Source: Novipirellula sp052161655
Lineage (GTDB): Bacteria > Planctomycetota > Planctomycetia > Pirellulales > Pirellulaceae
Length of the DNA stretch: 64,000 nt
Assembly: GCF_052161655.1 (NCBI RefSeq)
Contig: NZ_CP197418.1
Coordinates: forward strand, 8,742,001-8,806,000
Direction of reading: 5' to 3'
A model generated the notes under the pieces. It searched no databases and had not been told where the DNA came from. It saw only the letters and a list, made by a program, of their open reading frames with translations. Within the stretch, counting starts at the first letter, position 1. Each line of letters starts with the position of its first letter. A program made the position numbers and the translations under genes. This document shows, one piece after another, positions 9,269-19,100 of this stretch.

Positions 9269-9320
9269 GTAGCTACGCTCGCCAGAGCGTGGATTTCCGC
9301 CGTCTGGCGACGGCAGCTAC
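9269..9320 (+). repeat. Cloverleaf-forming repeat, family C copy 1
   Basis: The 52 bases parse exactly into an outer stem GTAGCT/AGCTAC, a hairpin ACGCTC-GCCA-GAGCGT, a spacer GGATTTCC and a hairpin GCCGTC-TGGC-GACGGC. The two hairpin loops, GCCA and TGGC, are complementary. An identical copy is at 54952-55003. Flanks are also similar (GTTGATCGCTC upstream, CCGTTCG downstream), so the full element is about 110-130 bases. Confidence 0.9.
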
Positions 9321-9378
9321 GTTAAAATTGGACCGCGGAGCGATCCATGACATTAATTTCCCGTTCGGTCCTTACCGA

Positions 9379-9792
9379 CTAGGCGTCGGCGATTTCGTCT
9401 TCGAGTTCGTCCTCGAGATTCGCATCGGCGTCGTAGTAGTCACTGCCCTGTTCGTCGATGCACAACTCTTCGCGTTGATCGGCGTTCAGTTTGACATAGC
9501 CGAGAGCACGAATGACTTCCAAGACTTCGCTGCAGGTTGGGAACATCCGCCCGGCCGAACGTTTGTAATCGTCCATGGCTTGCATGAATTCGATTTCTTG
9601 ATCGTTGTAATCGCGTTCGCAAGTGGTCGGGTCGATGTGGCGACGACGCTGTGTTTTGCGACGAGGCTTGGCCATCACGTTGGTATCGACCGCTTCCGGA
9701 TTGCCTTGGCGTCGTTCGTCTCGCTTGCTACGACGATCAAGTGTGACGATGTTCTTATCTTCCGCTGGATTGGCAGTGACGGTTTTGGTCAT
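9379..9792 (-). CDS. Small charged protein, unknown function
   Basis: 137 residues with no signal peptide, so probably cytoplasmic. A basic, disordered N-terminal third (DRRSKRDERRQ, KPRRKTQRRRH) is followed by a compact helical segment (YNDQEIEFMQAMDDYKRSAG, then FPTCSEVLEVIRALGY) and a strongly acidic tail (NLEDELEDEIADA). The central segment looks conserved in style, with one helix-turn of the type EVLEVIRALGYVK. I do not recognise the family. It is preceded by a 250-base gap after trpA. Confidence 0.7.
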   Translation of the reverse strand: MTKTVTANPAEDKNIVTLDRRSKRDERRQGNPEAVDTNVMAKPRRKTQRRRHIDPTTCERDYNDQEIEFMQAMDDYKRSAGRMFPTCSEVLEVIRALGYVKLNADQREELCIDEQGSDYYDADANLEDELEDEIADA

Positions 9793-10041
9793 TGAAGTGA
9801 TGTCCCGTTTTGGTTGGAAGAGTCATTGGGATTGCAACAGTGGCGAGCTGTAGCAAAGACTCTCGTAACAGCGATGGTGTGTGGTGGGCCAAAAAAACGT
9901 ACCACACCACTTGAGTAAACTTCGCTGTTTCCGGGTACTTTTCCGATTAGAAAAGCAGTGCCGACTGGGAAACCCATCCGCTTGTAACGGTCGTGCCGGT
10001 TAACACAAAAACATCACCTCGAGATTTCAGCAGCGTGGGCA

Positions 10042-10854
10042 TTACGCGGCGTCGATGGCCGTTCGCAACTCGCCCACAAACTCGCTGACCTTCTTGACCG
10101 CGTCCTCGGTACCGTTGGATTCGGCGATCCGGCGTACGATAGCGGATCCCACGATCAATCCGTCGGCGACTGGGGCCAATGTGGCTGCCGTCTCGGGGCC
10201 ACTAATTCCAAAACCGATACAGATAGGCAGGTCAGTCTCACCACGCAACCACTGAACACTCTCTTGTAGATCCGGCGGAAGCTTCACTCGCTCGCCCGTG
10301 ATTCCGGTGACCGAGACGTAGTACAGAAACCCAGACGACGAATTGGCGATCCGCACTTGCCGTTCTCGGGGGGTCGTCGGCGTGACGAGCTGGATCAAAT
10401 TGAAATCCGCGTCTTTGCAGATCTTCGAAAACGCTTCAGCTTCTTCGACCAACAGATCGGGAACGATGGCGCCGGCATAGCCTGCCTCGATCGCTTTTTT
10501 GACATACGCTTCGGTTCCCACGCGATGAATGATCGAATAACTGACCATCGTGACTCGCGGCATCGTTACGTCACGAGCAACTCGTTTTCCCAGATCGAAA
10601 ACGCTCTGCAAGCGGAATCCTTGATCGAGGGCTCGTTGATAGGATGCCTGGATCACGGGGCCGTCGGCGATTGGGTCGCTGTAGGGGACGCCGACTTCGC
10701 ATAGATCCGCTCCGGCAGCGGAGAGATTGCGAAGCACCGCCTCGGTCGTTTCGATCGAGGGATCACCGGCGGTGATAAACGGCATCAACGCCTTCTTCTT
10801 GGATGCGCGCAGCTGAGTAAAAAGTTGGTCAATCGCAGACATAGATTTGGGCAA
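10042..10854 (-). CDS. trpA: Tryptophan synthase alpha subunit
   Basis: Cleaves indole-3-glycerol phosphate to indole and glyceraldehyde 3-phosphate, the first half of the last step of tryptophan synthesis, in complex with TrpB. The 270-residue length is normal for this TIM barrel. Catalytic Glu and Asp are present in LCEVGVPYSDPIADGPVIQ, and the phosphate-binding GFGISGPE and VGSAIVRRI loops are intact. No trpB or other trp gene is nearby, so the pathway is dispersed. It starts 26 bases after the stop of the PGI-like gene on the same strand, so the two may be co-transcribed. Confidence 0.97.
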   Translation of the reverse strand: MPKSMSAIDQLFTQLRASKKKALMPFITAGDPSIETTEAVLRNLSAAGADLCEVGVPYSDPIADGPVIQASYQRALDQGFRLQSVFDLGKRVARDVTMPRVTMVSYSIIHRVGTEAYVKKAIEAGYAGAIVPDLLVEEAEAFSKICKDADFNLIQLVTPTTPRERQVRIANSSSGFLYYVSVTGITGERVKLPPDLQESVQWLRGETDLPICIGFGISGPETAATLAPVADGLIVGSAIVRRIAESNGTEDAVKKVSEFVGELRTAIDAA

Positions 10855-10880
10855 AAAACGAGGAATCAGGGGATGGCAAG

Positions 10881-12188
10881 TTATACGGCAGACGCGGCGA
10901 TTTTCCTACAACCGGTTTCAATCGCCGTCGAAATCATCAACATCTGAAATAACTGTCCCAGCGTGAATGTGTCGATATGTGGCAAGTCGAAGGTGGTCGT
11001 CCGGTAGCCCCGTTGATGGACCGCTTCGCAGGACGTGGCGATCATGTCCGCCAACAGATGCGGGATCGTGGCGACCGGTTGCTCATCGGGAAATTCCCCC
11101 TGTTCGCCGTCATGCATGAATTTCGGCGACGACAACGGGTCCATTCGCCACTTGGCGGTCGACCAGTGATGAATCACGGGTCGGTGTTCCGGCAGCGAAG
11201 GGGCATCCGGCAGCGATTCGGACGATTCCAACTGGCGAAGCAGTCCGCTGGGGTGGGAAACGACGGTGCTGGCGAGCGGTTCGTCCACGATTTGGGTGTA
11301 CCAATGAGCGACCGAGGCCAGGGCTTCGGTCCACAGGCAAATGATCCGGGACGTGGGGTTCGCTCCCTTGCTCGCCGCGACGTACTGCATCACCCAATTC
11401 TCTTCGGGGGCGGCGGTTTTGAAGTGCTCGTTCATCGCCACCGCTCCCTCGAGCAGCTTCATGCAATCCAACGCCAACATGGCGGCCGGCATCAAACCGG
11501 CGGCCGTAAAGATGCTGTGGGATTCGGCGATTTGAGCGGGTTGGTCATAAATTTCGCGGCACCCGTTGGCGAGTGCAAATTCACGAAGCGGTCCCGATTC
11601 GCCCGTGATCGGAATCAGGTAATCGCCCAGTGACTCACCTGGCGACCGCTGTAGCGATGCTTTTAGTGCGGCAATGAAATGCGGCAGAACGACCGACGTT
11701 TCGCGAGTTTGTCCACTCGGGTCGATCACCACGAGTGCCCAGCGAGTCTCGGGAGCGGTTTCGCCGTAGCCGCCACTGCGAAGACGGTTCAACAACGCTC
11801 CGATCGAATCGCTATCGAGATGATTGCCAACAAAATACATCCGCGGCCGACTGCCGCGACCGGCTCGGCACAGCTCATTATGGTACGGGTCGCAACACGC
11901 ATCTCGCAGCGCGATCGGACCGGCCGTGGCGGCGTCAGACCCCAGCACGACGACGGCATCCATTTTGTCGTGAATCGAGTTGGCGATTTTGAAGATGCGG
12001 CCGACTTCGGATTCCTCGCGAATTGCCACATAGTCCGCCAATTGCTGGGCTGGCAGCTGAAAAAACGGCATTTCCAGGATTTCGGGGCGGAGCGAATCGG
12101 CCTCACGTAACGTTTTCCCGTACTGTGTCTCGTCGTGCCCAAAATCGGCAGAAAAAGCTCGGGATGCGTCAAAACGCAAAAGACTCAT
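10881..12188 (-). CDS. Divergent phosphoglucose isomerase-like protein, probably inactive
   Basis: The 435-residue protein follows the two-SIS-domain order of glucose-6-phosphate isomerase: VVVLGSDAATAGP where enzymes have VxGIGGSxLGP, PITGESGPLREFALANGC, AGLMPAAMLALDCMKLLEGA, and ICLWTEALASVAHWYTQIVDE. Key positions are altered: the GGS phosphate loop reads SDA, and the GGRxS motif carrying the catalytic Arg reads AESHS. The segment that normally carries the catalytic Glu in a GxxSxxH/ESNGK context is not recognisable. Family membership is fairly clear; isomerase activity is doubtful. It is upstream of trpA and divergent from gpmI. Confidence 0.75.
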   Translation of the reverse strand: MSLLRFDASRAFSADFGHDETQYGKTLREADSLRPEILEMPFFQLPAQQLADYVAIREESEVGRIFKIANSIHDKMDAVVVLGSDAATAGPIALRDACCDPYHNELCRAGRGSRPRMYFVGNHLDSDSIGALLNRLRSGGYGETAPETRWALVVIDPSGQTRETSVVLPHFIAALKASLQRSPGESLGDYLIPITGESGPLREFALANGCREIYDQPAQIAESHSIFTAAGLMPAAMLALDCMKLLEGAVAMNEHFKTAAPEENWVMQYVAASKGANPTSRIICLWTEALASVAHWYTQIVDEPLASTVVSHPSGLLRQLESSESLPDAPSLPEHRPVIHHWSTAKWRMDPLSSPKFMHDGEQGEFPDEQPVATIPHLLADMIATSCEAVHQRGYRTTTFDLPHIDTFTLGQLFQMLMISTAIETGCRKIAASAV

Positions 12189-12405
12189 ACAGGATCAATG
12201 TTCGAAGGGGGGGGCGAGTGTGTTGGGCGTGTCATTTAGGGAACCCGAGATGACTGTAGCGGTAGATTACCCGACCTCGCGAGAACTTCGAAGCGGACAC
12301 GAGGTTCCGAATTTCGCTTGGGTTGGCTAAAACGAGAGAGATTCGCCCTGCGTCTATCAAAAATGCGTCTATCAAAAACCACCTTTCTGAATAAGCGAGA
12401 GAGCC

Positions 12406-14010
12406 TTGACCGAAGTTCGCCGAAAACCTGTTGTTTTGATCGTCCGCGATGGATGGGGCGAAAACCCGTACCCCGAATGGAACCATGCCAACGCGATTCA
12501 CCTGGCCAAGACTCCGGTCGCCGATGAGTTGATGGCCAAATACCCTAACGTCCTGATCCACACCTCGGGCGAGGACGTCGGACTACCCGCTGGCGTGATG
12601 GGCAATAGCGAAGTGGGCCATCAAAACATTGGCGCAGGCCGAATTGTGGACCAGGAAGTGATGCGAATCACGCGTGCGATTCGTGACGAATCGTTTTTCA
12701 ATAACGAAGTGCTGCTCGGATCGATCGAGCATGTCAAGAAAACGGGCGGCACGCTGCATCTGCTCGGCTTGATGTCCGATGGACGCGTGCACAGCGATTT
12801 GGATCACGCGATCGCGATCGTCGAACTCGTTCGTCGCTCGGGGCTCGATTCCGAAAAGTTTGCCGTGCACGCGATCACCGATGGACGTGACACCTCGCCG
12901 ACTGGAGGCAAGGCGTACGTTGAAAAAATCGAAGCGGCGATGAAAGAAAAAGGCGTCGGCCATATCGCCACCGTGATCGGACGCTTCTATGCGATGGACC
13001 GCGATTTGCGTTGGGAACGCGTGCAAGCGACCTACGACATGATGACCAAGGGAGCGGATAACACAGCCGAGTCTGCCGGCGAAGCGATCCAGCGTTACTA
13101 TGATCATCCGATCGAATCGAGCCGCACCGGTGACGAATTTATTTCCGCCACCTCGATCCTGCACAATGGCAAACCAACGCTCGTGAAAGATGGCGATGCG
13201 GTCATCTTCTTTAACTATCGCGGTGACCGAACACGCGAAATCACCAAGGCGTTTACGTTTGATGACGAGCAATGGAAGAACATCGAAGGAGGCGGTTTCG
13301 ATCGTGGCGCCAAGATCGACAATCTTTACTACGCCACTATGACCGCGTATCAAACCGGGCTGCCAGTCAAAGTTATCTTTGAAAAGCGAGCGAAGATGCC
13401 GAACATTCTTGGTGAGTACATCTGTTCGCTTGGGTTGAACCAGTTCCGTTGTGCGGAAACCGAAAAGTATCCTCACGTGACGTTCTTCTTTAACGATTAC
13501 CGTGACGAGCCGTTTTCGCACGAAGAGCGTGAAATGGCGCCGTCCACTCGCACCGTATCCACTTACGATCAAGCTCCCGAAATGTCGGCTCACGAGATCA
13601 CCGAAAAAGTGCTCAAAGAGATCGAATCGGGAGTCGCGGATTTGTTGATCGTCAACTATGCCAACGGCGACATGGTCGGACACACCGGAGTGTTGGCGGC
13701 GGCGATCACGGCAGTCGAAACCGTCGACGAATGTGTCGGGCAAGTCGTCGAAGCGACCTTGAAAAAAGGAGGTTCGTTGATCGTGACTGCCGACCATGGC
13801 AATTGCGAACAAATGATTGATCCGGTAACCGGCGGGCCTCACACGGCACACACGACCTACGATGTTGCGCTGATCGTGGTCGAACCGGGACTCGAGGGCC
13901 GCAAGCTGAAGACCGATGGCCGCTTGGCAGACATCGCTCCGACGGCGCTGGAGTTGCTCGGTTTGCCCATTCCGGCCGAAATGACGGGTGAACCGTTATT
14001 GAAGCTGTAA
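12406..14010 (+). CDS. gpmI: 2,3-bisphosphoglycerate-independent phosphoglycerate mutase
   Basis: Interconverts 3- and 2-phosphoglycerate in glycolysis and gluconeogenesis using two manganese ions and a phosphoserine. The alkaline-phosphatase-type metal motif RDGWGENPYPEWNHANAI is at the N-terminus, the catalytic Ser lies in MGNSEVGHQNIGAGRIV, and the C-terminal metal site is TADHGNCEQM and GPHTAHTTYDV. Length 534 matches the family. The start is a TTG at 12406; no better in-frame start places the first strand correctly, and the upstream GCGAGAGAG is only a weak ribosome site. A strong terminator follows. Confidence 0.96.
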   Translation: MTEVRRKPVVLIVRDGWGENPYPEWNHANAIHLAKTPVADELMAKYPNVLIHTSGEDVGLPAGVMGNSEVGHQNIGAGRIVDQEVMRITRAIRDESFFNNEVLLGSIEHVKKTGGTLHLLGLMSDGRVHSDLDHAIAIVELVRRSGLDSEKFAVHAITDGRDTSPTGGKAYVEKIEAAMKEKGVGHIATVIGRFYAMDRDLRWERVQATYDMMTKGADNTAESAGEAIQRYYDHPIESSRTGDEFISATSILHNGKPTLVKDGDAVIFFNYRGDRTREITKAFTFDDEQWKNIEGGGFDRGAKIDNLYYATMTAYQTGLPVKVIFEKRAKMPNILGEYICSLGLNQFRCAETEKYPHVTFFFNDYRDEPFSHEEREMAPSTRTVSTYDQAPEMSAHEITEKVLKEIESGVADLLIVNYANGDMVGHTGVLAAAITAVETVDECVGQVVEATLKKGGSLIVTADHGNCEQMIDPVTGGPHTAHTTYDVALIVVEPGLEGRKLKTDGRLADIAPTALELLGLPIPAEMTGEPLLKL

Positions 14011-14033
14011 ACTTTAAAGCCACAGTTAACACG

Positions 14034-14066
14034 AAAACGCCGTTTGAATTTCAAACGGCGTTTTTT
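14034..14066 (+). terminator. Bidirectional intrinsic terminator
   Basis: A perfect 14-bp stem (14034-14047 with 14051-14064, loop ATT) followed by a T run to 14066, with an A run on the other side. It sits between the convergent gpmI and DUF1559 genes and can serve both. Confidence 0.93.
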
Positions 14067-14093
14067 GTTTAACCTCGATTGGCGGTTTCGCCG

Positions 14094-15272
14094 TTATTCA
14101 AGCGATTCGGTTTCCTTGGAGCCACGTGTGCCCAGAGCACCCCATACACCGTACGGGCTTTTGGATCCGGCGCGGGCATAGCTTGTGCCCGTTCCGGTGC
14201 CAGTGGTTGATACCGAAGCTTTGGTTGAATCGCCCGATTCGATCGAGTCGGTGATGAACTTCACCGCTCCGTCGGCCATCAACACGTGGCAGCCGCCTTG
14301 GTGGTGGCTAGCCGCCGAAAAGACGCCCGAAATGCCACCCGCCGCACTGCCGGAATCGCGGCGACATGACGGTGAATTAGGAGGCAGGATCGTATTGAAT
14401 CCGGTGTAACCAACGTGACCTTCACCCCAGCGGCGACCACGCGGATACAGCGTTCCGCCGGTGTAATGGCGAGGATCATCGGGGCTGATGTGAGGCCCCG
14501 ACTTGCAAAGATTCGGGAATTTGTGATAGTCCACCGAGCCTTGGTATTGGTTGCCGATTACGAGCCGTTCATCCAGGGTGACCGCCATCTCGCCCATCGC
14601 AATCGTGTTGCTGGTCCCATCCAAGATGTCACGGAAACGATACTGGTACATGCGAGCAAAACAGCCTCGCTTGGAACCTGGGTCGGCGGCCCCGGTGTAG
14701 GTGTTGTTGAAACGGGTATGATGCTGCGGTGCTCCGCCAACAAATCGTCCCGCGTCGCCATAACAGAAGGCGTAATTGGTTTGGGCCTGGCCGGCATGAA
14801 CGGCCGGATCACTAGGACAGCGAAGCGTCGCCACTTGAGTTCGCAGAGGTGTGTAAACCTGACCGCTAATTGCAGCGTCGTTTGTTCCTGGCGTTGGTCC
14901 CATCGCCGGAAAACCGTCGGTTGGATTGCTGAAGCGTTCCCACAAAGCGGTTTGCTCGAGGAACGGCAACATTGCGATCAGTCCGCTGAGCCGTCGTTGG
15001 TTGTCCCCGGCGAGCGACGCGCTGCCAGTTGTATTTTCACCGGTTCCACCGCTTCCCATCGGGAACCTCTGGTACGCCGAATGATAATTATGCAGCGCAA
15101 GTCCCAATTGCTTTGTGTTGTTGCTGCATTGCATACGCCGGGCCGCTTCGCGTGCGGCCTGGACCGCTGGTAACAGCAAACCGACTAAGACTCCGATAAT
15201 GGCGATCACCACTAGTAGCTCTACCAGCGTGAATCCGCGCAGCCGCGAATTTGACTTGAACATCATAAACAC
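14094..15272 (-). CDS. DUF1559 protein with type II/IV pilin-like N-terminus
   Basis: The N-terminus has a prepilin peptidase motif followed by a long hydrophobic helix (GFTLVELLVVIAIIGVLVG), then the invariant AAREAARRMQCSNN of the DUF1559 family. The C-terminus has the H-x-DG element (HVLMADGAVKFITDSIE). Such proteins are thought to be exported and processed like pseudopilins and occur in dozens of copies per planctomycete genome. The tail after residue 350 is Ser/Thr/Gly-rich (STTGTGTGTSYA). 392 residues; the start could be M1, M3 or M4. A small lipoprotein gene lies just upstream on the same strand. Confidence 0.92.
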   Translation of the reverse strand: MFMMFKSNSRLRGFTLVELLVVIAIIGVLVGLLLPAVQAAREAARRMQCSNNTKQLGLALHNYHSAYQRFPMGSGGTGENTTGSASLAGDNQRRLSGLIAMLPFLEQTALWERFSNPTDGFPAMGPTPGTNDAAISGQVYTPLRTQVATLRCPSDPAVHAGQAQTNYAFCYGDAGRFVGGAPQHHTRFNNTYTGAADPGSKRGCFARMYQYRFRDILDGTSNTIAMGEMAVTLDERLVIGNQYQGSVDYHKFPNLCKSGPHISPDDPRHYTGGTLYPRGRRWGEGHVGYTGFNTILPPNSPSCRRDSGSAAGGISGVFSAASHHQGGCHVLMADGAVKFITDSIESGDSTKASVSTTGTGTGTSYARAGSKSPYGVWGALGTRGSKETESLE

Positions 15273-15413
15273 TCCAAAACAAAAATAAAAAATGCAACCT
15301 CATCGACGTGAGATTGCTACAGTTGAAAGGTGCACTCAGCGTCCCTCCAAGGCACTAACACCTGAAGGGTCGGAGAAACGAGTCGTCCCAAAGCATTGTG
15401 AGGCGTGGAAAGC

Positions 15414-15434
15414 CGAAAGTCTTGGCGACTTTCG
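15414..15434. repeat. Short hairpin repeat (CGAAAGTC/GACTTTCG)
   Basis: An 8-bp stem CGAAAGTC/GACTTTCG with loop TTGGC, followed by CTACG. The same hairpin with loop TTCGC and the same GGCGTGG upstream is inside the 44577-44726 element. Confidence 0.7.
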
Positions 15435-15474
15435 CTACGCAATTTCAGATTGAGAATGGAAGTCGTGTTTGCGA

Positions 15475-15669
15475 TCAAACTTCGTCTGCGGGAACGTTCT
15501 TTGCGGGCTCGGCGGTCGGAGCCGCACTTTCTTCCTCTTGGTTGCTCGCTCCAGGAGGAAGATCACCAAGGTCAGTGGTCCCCGAAGAGCCACCACAACC
15601 GACGATCACGGTCGCGAAAAGAACAGTTGCCAGCAGCGAGAACAAACGAGTTTGCAGAGTCTTGGACAT
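15475..15669 (-). CDS. Small lipoprotein
   Basis: 64 residues from ATG 15669 (MSKTLQTRLF). A typical lipoprotein signal ends in the lipobox VIVGC, followed by GGSSG and a short acidic, Ala/Pro-rich tail (EEESAAPTAEPAKN). The open frame extends upstream to 15837, but that part has no signal-peptide logic. A small lipoprotein next to a DUF1559 gene on the same strand is a frequent planctomycete arrangement, here with about 200 bases between them. Function unknown. Confidence 0.7.
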   Translation of the reverse strand: MSKTLQTRLFSLLATVLFATVIVGCGGSSGTTDLGDLPPGASNQEEESAAPTAEPAKNVPADEV

Positions 15670-16149
15670 ATCGGAGGTGGGATATAACGGAGGGAAAAAC
15701 AGGGAATTTCCGTGCGACACGCGAGTAACGCAGCGACGGAAAGTATGAATTTGTGTTGGCGGGCGATTTTGAGCAGGCCAAATACTAGGTAGGCGAGGTG
15801 CCCAGTGCAAGCGTTCCGAACGCATGGAGACGCCCAAAAAGCTCGTTTTCGAATTGGACGAAGGCTATAGACATGCATTTTAGGGCTATAGAGTTGGATT
15901 TATTCTTCTCAAGCTTTTTTGCATCAATTTCGACTTTTGTGCTCGGCCCCTCTTGAACGGATTTGCGAATTACCCTCCGTGTGGTTTATGATACTTGCGG
16001 AGCTTCTGCGCCCTAACATGATCTTTAATGCCGCCTCGGCAGATCTTATTCCCGCCTACCTGTCTTCCTTCGTTCACCGTCGTTTTTGGACCTCAGTTGA
16101 GTGGATCAAAAATCGGATGACTGCGAACGTGATTCTCGGAGTCTTCTTG
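15670..16149. other. Intergenic region upstream of the large LamG/cytochrome gene
   Basis: Divergent control region between the small lipoprotein and the 16150 gene. It contains a near-perfect palindrome GCGTTCCGAACGC at 15811-15823 and two copies of GGCTATAGA around 15862 and 15884. These could be binding sites, but no regulator is implied by the sequence. No credible gene. Confidence 0.4.
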
Positions 16150-19100
16150 ATGCATTGGAAATCCGTTTTGAAAATTCCCGTTGCGCGGCTGTGTCTCGTG
16201 CTGTGGGCGATTGGTGGATTGAGCACGATTGCTGATGCGAAGGAGCTTTCAGAAACCGCTCGCTGGGATTTTGGCAGCGAGGAAACTTCGAATCTGCAGT
16301 CCTACGGCAGCGTGTATCGCGATCAATTGGGGCCCCGTCCACCGCAATACCCCGATTTTGATCCGTCCAATCTGTCGGTTCGATTTGACGGCAGCGGCTC
16401 TCGCTATTTCTTTCCCGACTCGGGTGATGAGAGCGAATTTGATTTTGACAATGGCGACGAGATCACCTTGGAAGCCTGTGTCAAAGTCGGTGCGATCAGC
16501 AGCAACCAAAACGTGTACGTGATCGGCAAAGGACGGACCAACGCTAAAGGGTTTGCTCCGGACAATCAAAATTGGGCATTGCGACTGCGTGAGCTGAACG
16601 GAAAAGTCTGCATCAGTTTTCTGTTTGCGACTCCGCGTCAACCCGGTAAAGCCACCGGTGCACACTGGCATCGCTGGACCTCGATCGAGGGTCTGAAACC
16701 GGCCAACGGATGGCATTCGATCGCAGTGTCGTACCGCTTTGGTGATCCCAGCAGCATCCGTGGCTGGATCGACGGAAAGCCGAGCAAGGGCGGATGGGAC
16801 ATGGGCGGCGAAACCAAACAGCCTCCTGTCGTCGATAACGACGCGATTTGGATAGGTTCGTCGATCGGCGGCAGCCCGGGAAACAGTTTTCGTGGCTGGC
16901 TCGATTTTGTGGGTATTTATCGAGGCATGTTAACCGACAAAGAGATGGCCAAGCGGTTTCGCACTACACCCCGTGAACCGGTGGTTGCAACCGAGCCCAG
17001 GATAGAAACGGTTCCTGGAAAAGTGACCGTAGCGTTCGATGAGTCACCCGATTCTCATCGCGATTGGCCGGACAATTCGTTTGTCGATCCTGTCTTTGCC
17101 ACTGGCTCGCGACCGACCGTTCCGAATTGGGAGGCCGAACAATTTTTGATTCCCCGATTGCCCTACCGCTATGACACATGGGGCATTCGCGACACGTGGA
17201 AGAGTGCCGTGTTGGTACGTGCGGCAGCCGATGTGCACTTTGCCGCTGGCAAAAGCCGCATGCTGATTCGTGCTCGCGGGCTAAGCCGACTGTGGATCGA
17301 CGGTGATGTCGTTGCCAAACTTGGACCGATGAGCGGATCGACCGATGGTCATCAGCCTGTCGATCCGCTTCCCGATCCACCGGCCCCAGAGATGCGAATC
17401 GTCGGTTACGGATTAAGTGAAACGTTTGGCGAAGTGGAATTCGAGAAACCGACAACGGTTCGCGTGGTATTTGAAACGTTAGTGGGTGGCCCTTCGTTTC
17501 GAGCGGAACCGGGGGAAACGATGGTCGCGGTTCAGCCGCCGGGTACGGAGCACTTCGAATTGCTGCGTCCGGCACGCAATGCGGCCGACACTGAAAACAA
17601 TTTGGGCGATGCCGTACTGACGGACAAAAACGTGTTGGCGCAGATCGCCAAAACCGAGGCTTCGCTGCAGCAATTTGACGACATCGTTCGGCGGCAAATG
17701 GCCAGCAGCCAAGATGGATATTGGGAGCAACGCCATCAGTTCGGTCGCAATCACGTCGTCCCTCGCAGCCAGAGGGAATCCCCTTCCATTGATCACTTCT
17801 TGGCAGCGAAAATTTCGCGAGCAAAATCAACTCAGCAATCGCCTCGCATTGATACAACGGACGGTCATGGATCGATCGACTTTCAAAAAGAGGTGCTTCC
17901 GATCCTCCGAGAAAACTGTTTCCGGTGTCACGGAGAAACCGACGAAGGTGGCTTCAAGCTAGACAGCCGAGCGTCGTTGTTGTCCGGCGGTGACTCGGGC
18001 GAGCCCGCGATCGTTGTCGGTGATCCTCATGCGAGCCCATTGATCGCTCGTTTGATCACGGACGACGAGGGCGAACGCATGCCACCGTCGAAACCGCTGG
18101 CGAAACACGACATCGATTTGTTGACAAAATGGGTCTCACTCGGTGCCCGCTGGGACGAAACGATTGATCCCGCGGCGCTGCTTGTTGGCAAGCCGATCGA
18201 AGACGAAACGTTCTTGCGACGCGTTTATCTCGATACGATAGGGACTCCACCGACCGAAGCCGAATCGCGAACCTTTTTTGCCGACAACGATACGGATAAA
18301 CGCTCGCGAGTGATTGACCAATTGCTCCGCGATCCACGATGGGCCGATCACTGGATTAGCTACTGGCAAGATGTGTTGGGTGAGAACCCGAATCTATTAA
18401 AGCCATCGCTCAATAACACGGGCCCCTTTCGTTGGTACTTGTACGAGGCGCTGCGTGACAACAAACCGATTGACCGGATGGTCACTGAATTAGTGATGTT
18501 ACGAGGCAGCCAGCGTGAGGGAGGAACTGCGGGTTTTGGAATGGCCGCAGAAAACGACGCTCCATTGGCATCGCGCAGCATCATCATGGCATCCGCGTTC
18601 ATGGGAATGAACTTGCAATGTGCTCGTTGTCACGACTCGCCCTACCATGACACGACCCAGCGTGATCTGTTTTCGCTCGCCGCGATGATGTCGCGAGGCA
18701 AAGTGACGGTGCCTGCTACCAGCACGGTTGCGCCGGGCTTCTTTGAAAAGAACTCGGGCCGAGAATCGTTGATCAAAGTCACGCTGAAGCCAGGAGAGCC
18801 TGTTGTTCCCGAGTGGCCGTTTGATCGATTCGTCGATGTGGCAGCCACGCCCGATGATTTGGTTCAAAACCCGTCGGACACGCGAGAGCGGTTGGCGGTC
18901 GCCATCACCTCGCCGATGAACCAGCGGTTCGCCGGCGTGATCGTGAATCGACTTTGGAAGCGACTGATCGGGGCCGGCATCGTCGAACCTGTCGATGACT
19001 GGGACTCCACGACGCCGAGCCATCCCCAGATGCTCGGCTGGTTGGCTGATGAGTTGGTGCGAAACGACTACGACATGAAGTATGTCGTTCGCTTGATATT

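Noticed and set aside
9876..9910. Possible terminator GTGTGGT/ACCACAC between trpA and the small acidic protein gene
   Set aside because: Only 7 bp with a 15-base loop, and the A/T run lies in the loop rather than after the stem.
12583..13851. 422-codon minus-strand frame opposite gpmI
   Set aside because: Antisense shadow; composition is typical of the complement of a real gene, and gpmI is certain.
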